Source: Phoenix dactylifera (lineage: Eukaryota; Streptophyta; Magnoliopsida; Arecales; Arecaceae). From it: DNA of 64,000 bases. The notes below the pieces were generated by a model, which saw only the letters and a program-made list of their open reading frames with translations, ran no database searches and was not told the origin of the DNA. The stretch is from the NCBI RefSeq assembly GCF_009389715.1, contig NC_052400.1, forward strand, positions 22,661,674 through 22,725,673, written 5' to 3'. The translations under genes and the position numbers were made by a program. Positions 55,273-64,000 of the stretch are shown piece after piece (position 1 is the first letter of the stretch; each line of letters starts with the position of its first letter).

Positions 55273-57825
55273 TTATTTTGTGATATACAAATCAACTTTT
55301 GTTGAAACTTACACTAGCATCCATTGTTGAAACTTTTTCCAGCCTTCTGTTCAGTGGTGATATTTTGGTGGAAACAAAGCCACCAAGAAAGTACCGAAGG
55401 TTGTTTTATGAGAATTAGAACATTCCTCTCTTTTCAGTGATTTTTCAAAACCATTCTATCATTAAAGAAATGGTTTCCATCATTGAGTATTTTTGGTTCC
55501 GACTATATATGACTTCAATGAAAAGAGGATTCAGTCCTTGCAGGCCTCAGCTAGGGACAATAAAATTTGACGTGGATCTGCCAACCGGCACAGAGTCATC
55601 TGAATAAAATTTATTTTTCAGTCGAGTTAGTTCTATGTTGACTGGAAATCAACCCGGTTATAAAGGTGGGTTTGGATTTAGCCCTCAAACTAAATAGAGT
55701 TATCCGGCTGGGAACTAATCAGCTTCCAGACCTAATAAAATTAACAATTCTATAGTATTTTTATGTGATATTTTTATAAAAGTATTTTTTATAAAAATAT
55801 TTTATATTGATAGGGCCCCATGGCATTTCCTAATATGAAATGATGTTTTAGTTCTTTGTTGTTAATTACTTCATCACATATTATTAAATTGCTGAATGTA
55901 TTGTAATTATGATGATACATGATAAGTTAAATTTGATTTTCTTATTTGTGAACTTTGAATATCATTCTCTGCTTTATTTTTCAGTTATATATTTGGTTGA
56001 AGAGTTAAAATTTAAATGAGTTGATAGGTAGGTATAAATTTATTTAAAATAAATAGATTTGGCATGAATTTATTTTTTTCAATCTGATTATGAATGGATA
56101 AGGTAATGGTTTGAGAGTGCTTTTTTAACTGAATATGATTAATTTAGATCCGAACCCTTCTCTCCATCTCCGCCATTCCATGTTATAGCCTAACTCATGC
56201 ACATTCAGGTTTTCAAGTATAATCATTGTGGACACCTAACAACTCTACTAGTATGGACTCTTAATTTTAATGGTCAATGCATCGAACATTTTTGATGTTA
56301 TGGATAAATGGGATTCCTGCATCACTTGTATGCTAGCTATTCATGAATTATTATAGATAAAATAATCCAAATCTTCCACTCCTTTAGCAATGGCAAAATA
56401 ATCTATAACTGTTTTTTCTTAATTTCTTTTTATTTATCATCCTCTCCCTTGATTTCTTGTCCTATTTCCCTTTTTTCATTCTGGACGAGGAATCACTCAA
56501 AAATGCCATTCAGCCGTCTTGCGCCCATTACTTTGCTTCACTTTATGGCACACTTCACGACACTAGAGAGCAATCATAATTCACCACACCAGTGGAGGGA
56601 CTTTTTGAGCAATATTTTTAGTTACGAAGCATTTTTATTTGCTCATTTCTTTGAGTCTCTTACTGGTGGCATGATTTTGAAAACTGGACCGTTCACTGAA
56701 TTGGAAAAAAATTGGATCATGAGTCACTCATTCAACCATCAGGTCAACCTGGATTGAATCATAACATCACGAGGATATAATAAATATATTACTTATTATT
56801 ATTTATGTAAAAATATATAAAAATTATATATAAAAATAAAAACTATTAGTATTTTTTAACAAATTTTGGTACTATAATAATAATAATATATTAAAAACAA
56901 AAGCATAATAAAAATAGTACTATCATCTTATTTTCTTCAAATTTATGAAACAATGATAACTATAATAAAGACAATAGCAAAAGATGAAAAAGACCATACC
57001 ATGCCACAATAGAAATTAAAAATGAACTTCAAATGTTCAAGTTTAAATAATATATATAAATTTCTTTAAGATAAAAGGAATAAAAGATACAAAAGAAAAT
57101 ATAAAAATATATTGATGTACCTATTTAGTGTCTTGCATAGTTTATAGAAGAATCAAAACTAGATATCCCTCTTCTTTGTTCTATAACAAATAAGTATTAC
57201 ATAGTTGGTCATTGATTTAAGCCATAATCCATATACATTCTACGGTCAAACCCTCGATCCATTGATCTAGCACCAAAAATTGATGAGTCCAACCAAGATA
57301 CCATAAAAAATTTTATTGGCATCAATGGTGATGCTACCTGCGATGCTAGGGACAATCATAAATCTATAGATTGTGCACCAAAGATGAATGAAACACATAA
57401 ATCCACATGAATTCACAAAATCCACAAAAAACCCTAGATGATGCTAGGGACAAACCTTATAATGGACTCGATTGCCTAAGTACTCACCTAGTGGAGAAAA
57501 ATAAAGATAAAAACACAACAATGGATGAACAAGGTTAAAAATCGACCAGTAACACCATCCACCTAGGCTTACCATCATTATCTAACATCAAATCCAATAG
57601 AGAGTTCCTCGGTGCCAAAGTTAGGTAGCCTAAGTCTGATAGGGTTGAGGAAGCCACCATAAGAGAGAAACAGGACTATTTAGAGTACGTATTGACAAAA
57701 AAGCTCAGCAAAGAGATTAGTGTCGAAGAGAGGAACATTTGGAGGGGAGATCAAGACGAGGGCACTATGCTAGGGAGAGGAGAGGAGCAATAAGCATAGT
57801 CAAAAAAAGAGAGGAGCAAAAAGTA
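55273..57825. other. no gene recognised
   Basis: About 2.5 kb AT-rich. A 102-codon frame at 56449-56757 has no known motif. Confidence 0.45.
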
Positions 57826-58288
57826 AGGGTTTAGAGTTTAGAATTTAGTGTTTAGGGTATAAGATTTAGAATTTTAGGATTTAGGGTTTAAGGTTTAAGA
57901 GTTTTAGGGTTTAGGATTTTTAGGATTTTAGAGTTTAGGGTTTAGAATTTAGAGTTTAGGGTTTAGAATTTAGAGTTTAGGGTTTAGAATTTTTAGTGTT
58001 TAGGATCTTTTGGGGTTTAGGATTGGGGGTTTAGGGTTGGAGGTTAGGATTTTGGAGTTTTGAGGACCGGGGGTTTATGGGGTTGGGATTTGGGGTTAGG
58101 AGTAGGGGTTTAGGGTTTAGGATTTAGGGTTGAAGGATTGGAGTTTGGGGTTTTGGGTTTGGAGTTTGGGGTTTGAAGTTTTGGGGTTCAGGGTTCGGAA
58201 TTCGGGGTTTGGAGTTTTAGGAGTTTAGAATTTTGGTTTAGGGTTTTAGAATTTTAGGGATTAGGGTTTAGGGTTTAGGGTTTAGAAA
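57826..58288. repeat. interstitial telomere-like repeat block 2 (TTTAGGG variants)
   Basis: About 460 bp of degenerate TTTAGGG units in the same orientation as block 1. The middle has drifted to GGGGTTTGG-like variants. The right end (TAGGGTTTAGGGTTTAGGG) is the purest part. Confidence 0.9.
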
Positions 58289-59130
58289 ATAATTTAATGC
58301 TTTAACTCTTTAATTAAAATAAAACTCTAACCGTCTCAATTAGTTAATTTTGGCAACTATTTTGGATTCAGGTACATTGGAGACCTAACCTACCCTAGGG
58401 CCTCTGCCTCCTTTCCAACCATGGAGGTCCCTTCGTCCATCATCGCTAGCGCATGGGCACCACCTGCATAGCCATGACCATCGTTGTTTGCCTAGTCGAT
58501 GGCATCACCATGGTGAGAAGGAAGAGAGCCAAGAGATAAAAATAGAGGAGAAAAGAGCGAGCCATTGAGCACTATGTTTCTGCAAAAAGAAAGAAAGGAA
58601 CAGAAGAGAGGAAAAGAATAGAGATTTACGTCTTGGGAGATTAACATAAGAGAAGAAAGGAGGGGCAAGAAAGGAGGGAGGCAAGTCATCTATCAAATCT
58701 AATGGTCCAAGAATAGCCATTACTGACTAAGCAACGGACTAGATTCCACCTTCTCTGAGTTTCCCCATGGTAGACCGTTAGCATTAGAAAACATTACCCG
58801 ATCAAGTGGCATTATCAAGACCACATCATTATGAGCAAAGGGCATTCCAGCTTTAATTGTCAGATTGTAAGGAACAAATGCGATCATTGGTTATTCAAGA
58901 TTATGAAAGGGCAATCAATCGCAGAGGCTTAGTTGATGTTCTTAGCTATTTTTCTTATTCTATGGTGACCTGCCCATCTTGCTGGATTTCCATTTTAAGT
59001 TAAGTGCTTTTGTTTTAATAAAGCTAAGAAAAGTGATCTTTTTTCATTGTAAACTACCTCTACAGTGGTTCCATCCTAAAGTCTAGGGATCAAGATCAGC
59101 TTTCCCTTGTTTTTCTCCTACTAATATTTT
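58289..59130. other. no gene recognised
   Basis: Anonymous sequence to the right of the telomere-like block. Confidence 0.4.
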
Positions 59131-59138
59131 GATATTGG

Positions 59139-59735
59139 GATATGGCAAACCCAGAGGCGATGATGGTGGATAAGGTAGCAAACGATCTGAGGATTCTGAT
59201 CAACAAATTGATTGCATATTGTTTAGTTCAAGACATGACACAGGGGCCTCTAGAGATAGCCAAGGCATCGAGACTAGTAGTGGAGGTAGAGCAAGTCAAC
59301 ATGTAAAAAATCAGTTAGAGCTCGAGAGGTGTGGTTGAGAAGAGGCGTGGGAAATCCAAAACAAAGGGGAAGGCAGCAAATGATCCAGTAGAGGCAATTG
59401 ATGATGTGCAGATTCGAGATGACGATAAAGAGACCCAAGCTTTCAGATCCTGAATTGCCTAGATCATCTCATGATAATGGCAATGGCGACAGTGATAGCA
59501 CGAGTGATCATAGATCTGATGATCATGATAGTCAGGGTGAAGGAGACGATGAAGCACATGGGATCAATCCATTTACTAGATAGGTAGAGTTCACCTATGC
59601 TACGCTAGATGATGACCATGGAGCTAGACCCATATCTACATATGAGGGGGAGGAGTTGCTAGCTTATAGAAAGACGGAGGAAAATTGTTGCAGGTTGTGG
59701 CACAAAAGGCCACGAATATTTTTATGAGTTGAGGA
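59139..59735 (+). pseudogene. unidentified acidic coding remnant, possibly transposase-derived
   Basis: Several plus-strand frames in sequence look protein-like: SGGRASQHVKNQLELER near 59280-59330, KTKGKAANDPVEAIDDVQIR near 59360-59410, then RPKSSDPELP-like text and a Ser/Asp-rich acidic stretch to a stop at 59581, then VEFTYATLDDDHGARP. Stops and frame changes separate them. The layout (basic, then acidic C-terminal tail) recalls degraded hAT-type transposase genes, but I cannot name it. Confidence 0.3.
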
Positions 59736-60059
59736 TAGCTGAGGAACTTGTCAGTTTGGGCAAAGATGACTTGTTAGGTCCTTTTCCAACTCAACAAGGT
59801 CGAGTTCTTAGAAGAGCGCACCTGATGTTGTAGTGATTGAAAATGACTAGATGCATATAGAAGGAGGATGCAACAGACAAAACGATAGGACCAGCCTTGA
59901 AGGATTTTTGACCGTCAGTTTATGTGCAATATAGGCTAGAATCACAGTCTCAATTTGAAGATACATTTTGTGCCACATCTGTCCGTTCAATACATCATCA
60001 AGCCATCCGTAGAATTTTATTGAAGAAAAGAAGATTGTCATCCATCTCAAGGTTCGTTG

Positions 60060-60240
60060 TCTCGGTATCAGACCCCGTATCGGTGCCACACTAACACAGT
60101 GTCAGTATGATACAATTTTTTTTAGCGTACCGAATACTGGTATGCCACCCGTACCAAATACCAGTACCGAACCAGTACGGTATGCTCTGTACCGCCCAGT
60201 TTGGACTGGTACGACATTCTATGATCCATCTGTTTTTTCT
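60060..60240. repeat. GTACC-rich dispersed repeat, copy 3
   Basis: GTACCGAATACTGGTATGCC, CCAGTACCGAACCAGTACGG and TGTACCGCCCAGTTTGGAC give many short palindromic GGTACC-like words. It is the best-preserved of the three copies. Confidence 0.55.
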
Positions 60241-60955
60241 TTCATATGATTTAGATAGACTTAGCTATGCTTGAATGGATCTCCACTCAGATCTGTTTAG
60301 ATCTATATTGAATGATGAAGGTTCTACATCAATGATTTGAGCTGTTGGACGTAATCTATTACTTCTAAACTAGTTAAACATCACTTGATGCATGAGCTGG
60401 AGTCTCTAAATCACATGATTTTTGATGTACAAACAGCTTACACCTCTAAACTATTTACACACCACCATCCTCTTCTTTTTGATCTCTCTTTTAACATCTC
60501 CAATCACTGTTTTTGCTCTTTCTAAACGTTACTTCCATCTTTTTTTTATATCTATAAAATTTGCAATCCAAATTTCTGTTATAGGACAAGTATGAAGCAC
60601 CCCCATGACAAGTTTTCCTGAAAAACTTGTGGACATATATCTCATCTAAAAACCTAAAACAGAAATTTTGTGCTTCCTCGATCTTTTTCTGTCCTATTTT
60701 CTATAACAGGACAGCAGGGAAATGTCTTGACCTAAACCCTTGTCTAATCCCTTCCACAGGTCCAGCTATGCCTGTAAGCCATCATTAATCTGTCCTACAT
60801 CAATTTTGGCGTTAGAACTGATGGACCCTACCTTTCTCTGCCTTTCTTTCCATCTTTATTTTTTTCTCTCTCCATCATGTTTTTGGATTATAAATTAAGT
60901 TCCAAGACTGATGCTCTCCCCAGCATATCAAATATGAGAAGAAGGTTCTGACCAC
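60241..60955. other. no gene recognised
   Basis: Anonymous sequence. No supported feature. Confidence 0.4.
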
Positions 60956-61480
60956 ATGCATGATGATATGACATCTATCAAAAATCATCTCACATCCAAG
61001 CTATGTTGCAAGCATGTGCTATAACCTTAGGCATTCTGCAGTGCACTGATGCAGATGAAGGCCTATCTTATGGCAGTGAGAATGTTTCAGCTGAAAGCGA
61101 GGATTTATACATTGAAAATCATGCAAGTGCTCATCCTTCAAATTTAGATGCTAAGATTGAAAATGCACCAGCTTAAAAAATCTGGTTAAGAAGATTGAAG
61201 GCTCTATAGAAACAATTTTAAAGGAATTTCTAATTGCTGAAAGCAACACCAATATAGAGCTATAACTGTATCAAAGCACGTTGAAGATATGATTGTTACT
61301 AATTCTGCAGTTTCCTTGGTGAACACTATCAATCAAGTTATCAAGAGATTCGTAGTTACCAATTGTCGGGCACCACAACAAATGATTAGTGAAGTGATAG
61401 GGAGAATGTTTTACATAGGCCTCTATCATCCAATATTCAAGACTCAGAATGGTCGATCAAAATTTTGAGGGATATGATCT
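60956..61480 (+). pseudogene. unidentified protein-like remnant
   Basis: Plus-strand frames read LGILQCTDADEGLSYGSENV and ESEDLYIENHASAHPSNLDA to a stop, then KKIEGSIETILKEFLIAESN, then in another frame HVEDMIVTNSAVSLVNTINQ. The composition looks coding, with Glu/Asn/Ser-rich text and helical segments, but it is broken by stops and I do not recognise the family. Confidence 0.35.
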
Positions 61481-62787
61481 TGAGGACTAGGTAAGCATAA
61501 CAGAAGCAAATGATGCTGGAGCATTTCTTTGGGTCCATATTCATGGCATATGTTGTGATTGGTTGCTATTTGGAGGTCAAGATGACAAAAAAAAGACAAC
61601 TATTTTGAATTGTTTTAGTATTTAATAATTAATTGAAGCGTTTCTTTGTAAGAAAACGAATCTACTGTTTGGCACTGTGCATGCTACAATACTGTGAAAA
61701 GTGAACAGCATACATGACTTTTCATTTAGGAGTTTTAGTTAGGTCTCATCAGTGTCCAGCTAGAAAATATTAGATAAAATTTAAAGCATTGGTTCTAGGG
61801 ATTTTAATTGGAGTGAAATGAATAGGTGGTAGCTGATTTCTCTAGGTACTTTCCAATTTGAAGAATCCTAGTTTGCTTGTAAGAGAGGTTGCTGGATGAA
61901 AGCATTGTATGTGGCTGTTGAAAGAAAGGATTGCTTTAGGCCAGGTTTGACCCTCATTCTCTCTCTCTCATATCCTTCCCTTGCTTCACAAATTTTGTTT
62001 CATACAGAAATATAAAATTTGTGATCCCAATTTCTGTTATAGAACTAGCACGTTGTTTTCTTTAAAAACTCTTCTTTAGATCTATAACTCACTTGAAGAC
62101 CTAAAGCAGAAATTTTTAGCCTTCTTTTTTGAAAGAGAAGATGGCAGGGACTATTAATTCATTTCATGGGTACTGAAATGAATACAAGCAATCCAAGAGT
62201 CAAAACTAAATGAAGAAAGCAAGAAATTGAAATATCTTGGTCTTTACTTAGAGCCCATGATACCACTCAAGTTGATAGCACTCAACATCCTTGATTAAGT
62301 CTCCAGTTGATGACACTGACAAAAAGTTTGCCAATTCCTTCTCCAGGCAAATCACCAGAAAACCAAAACAGTAAGGTAACAAGTCCAAAGGATAGGGCCG
62401 AAAACAGGTTGGATAATTTCCAACCATACTCAGTTTGGATTGGATTCAGATACAAATTCTAGTATCCAATTGGACCCGGATACTTACCGATAAATCTTGC
62501 CAGATCTAAAACTTGATTCAGATTCTAAAGATTTTCCGAATTCAGATCTAGATATCTGGTAAATTCCAGTAAAATATTGTCCCAAAATAATTTTGTTCCC
62601 ATGCGTAGAACCGTACTTGTGGCATATTACTTGGATAACAAACACTGAACCACCAGGGTACAACATTCAATTCTGTTATGCAGTTACGGTTTATTTTACT
62701 TATTTAAATCTCAATCCTATCATTAAACAGAATAGTTAGGATGATACTTTCTATTTAATAATTAATTATTTTTATAACTATCAATCC
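61481..62787. other. no gene recognised
   Basis: AT-rich anonymous sequence. The phrase AAATTTGTGATCCCAATTTC at about 62010 echoes AAATTTGCAATCCAAATTTC at about 60557, hinting at a low-copy repeat. Confidence 0.4.
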
Positions 62788-63580
62788 TTTTTTTTTTGTT
62801 GAAATGGGTATTTCATACATCACGAGTACGAATACACCTAATAGAATCGGCAGACAAAAGATCTCGTAATACAACAGGCATCTCACCCTCCCCAACCCAC
62901 AGGGTGCCTCCTAAGTGGCTCGCTACATATGCTGCCACCCAGTTCGCCGCCCCGTTAGCCTCATGATATACATGCATAGTCTGAAATGTAATGCCCTCCC
63001 TCACCATCAACCAAATATCACGGAGCAGGGGATGAACACCTTCATCCCAACTCGTGCCCCGTCGGACCTAGTCGATCATTGTGGCTGAATCACCCTCCAA
63101 GAGAATGAAGGTCGCCTAAAGCACGTGCCGCGCAAAACGCAATCCCATCTAAGCCGCTCGTAGCTTGAACTTCAAGGATAGAATTTCTTGCTTAACCTTT
63201 CTTTGCTCCTCCGCAGAAACAAATAGATCGGGATATACCAAGAGAGATGTACGGTCTAATGAGACTACTACGAAATATTTACTCATGGGTGGGGCAAGCT
63301 CTTCTATTCTGGTTCATGGTTTCTCCTGATGACTCACCTTTGGCCACTGATCATCTAGATGAAGCAGCACTCCGCTCCTGGAATCGAGGTGTCGAAGATC
63401 TGACACCCCCCACTGCCACCACACTCGAACTCGAGCTCCTGATGACAAAACCGGCCCTTCACCTCCTGCCTCCATCCAAGACAGAGCCATCAAAATTGAC
63501 ATCGAGAAAACTTGGGGGTGGGGGTTCTCAGGTGAAGAAAACCATATAAGGAGCTGCCGAAGCAATGTGGGGGCTCCAGA
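62788..63580 (-). mobile_element. L1-type LINE 3' fragment, RNase H domain and A-tail
   Basis: The minus strand encodes NFDGSVLDGG near 63500, GAGFVIR-like text, LKFKLRAA and GLRFARHVLQATFILLEGDS near 63090-63170, and the tail GAANWVAAYVASHLGGTLWV to RTRDV before a stop near 62815. An A-run (T-run at 62788-62798 on the plus strand) forms the 3' end. Stops and frameshifts are present. Confidence 0.75.
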
Positions 63581-63604
63581 TGTCCTGAGCTGTCAAAGGC
63601 CTGT

Positions 63605-63988
63605 AGTCTAACCTTGCCTGATATCGGATTTGGAGGAATTTTAAAGCAATTAGATCCAAATAGCAATAAAGAGATACTTGTAAGATTTACTTCTGGAAAA
63701 TGGAGTCCCACTCAAATGAAGTATTCTACTATTAAGAAAGAAATGCTTTCAATAGTTAAATGTATTTTAAAGTTTCAGAGTGATCTGTTAAATCAACAAT
63801 TCTTGTTGAGGATAGACTGTACAGCAGCAAAACAGATCATAGAAAAGGATATAAAAAATTTAGTATCCAAGCAAATCTTTGCTGGATGGCAGGCACAATT
63901 GTCTGTTTTTGATTTTAATATTGAATATATTAAATCTGAAGAGAATTCTCTTCCAGACTTTCTAACACGAGAGTTTTTACAGGGATGA
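63605..63988 (+). pseudogene. endogenous pararetrovirus RNase H fragment (Caulimoviridae-like)
   Basis: About 125 codons ending at a TGA at 63986-63988. The segments VRFTSGKWSPTQMKYSTIKK and EMLSIVKCILKF, and the terminal SLPDFLTREF, match the RNase H end of plant pararetrovirus polymerases in order and spacing. The conserved Asp-containing start is cut, since the frame joins unrelated sequence just upstream at the LINE border; reverse transcriptase and protease are absent. It is therefore a partial fossil copy integrated in the plant genome, not a viral genome. Genus is not assigned. Confidence 0.65.
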
Positions 63989-64000
63989 TTCCTCTCAGAG

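Overview
The window is plant nuclear DNA. Introns have GT-AG borders, LTR retrotransposons of plant lineages are present, the telomere-type repeat is TTTAGGG, and the single-copy genes are plant families (a G-type lectin receptor kinase and phytocyanins). The repeat content suggests a large-genome monocot, possibly a palm; that is an inference, since no species marker is visible. Genes are sparse and most of the window is transposon sequence and its debris.

Layout. 0-6 kb: a truncated LINE end, an equilibrative nucleoside transporter pseudogene, a complete 528 bp miniature LTR element (TRIM) with a perfect target-site duplication, and a MITE-like element. 6.4-8.9 kb: one intact intronless SD2-5-type lectin receptor kinase on the minus strand, with unusual G-tracts upstream. 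11-12 kb: a broken nucleoporin (NUP1-like) fragment and a 102 bp (AT)n tract. 12.2-25.0 kb: an almost intact 12.8 kb Ty3/gypsy element of the Tat lineage. It has 5 bp target duplications, two LTRs of about 1.2 kb, gag-pol on the minus strand with only two in-frame stops, oppositely oriented extra ORFs with introns, and two tandem-repeat arrays in its 3' untranslated region. 25-34 kb: LINE pieces, a second miniature LTR element (SMART type), a 2.3 kb chromovirus-type LTR and two TIR elements. 34.1-40.5 kb: a 3.06 kb tandem duplication carrying two blue-copper (stellacyanin/mavicyanin-type) genes. The second copy has lost the AG of its intron acceptor. 41-47 kb: a trinucleotide-rich block, 1.2 kb of degenerate telomere-like repeat, and an L1-type LINE nested in an older RTE-type LINE. 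47-63 kb: mostly anonymous AT-rich DNA with a minisatellite, a 2.1 kb very GC-rich repeat block, a second telomere-like block, dispersed GTACCG-rich repeats and a few gene-like scraps. 63-64 kb: another LINE end next to a fragment of an endogenous pararetrovirus RNase H.

Only the receptor kinase and the first phytocyanin look fully functional. The most interesting structural signals are: the splice-site loss in the duplicated phytocyanin; the TRIM that shares its primer-binding site and polypurine layout with the full-length Tat element; the snRNA-type USE plus TATA promoter signature inside the SMART LTR; and the near-palindrome arrays and antisense spliced ORFs of the Tat element.
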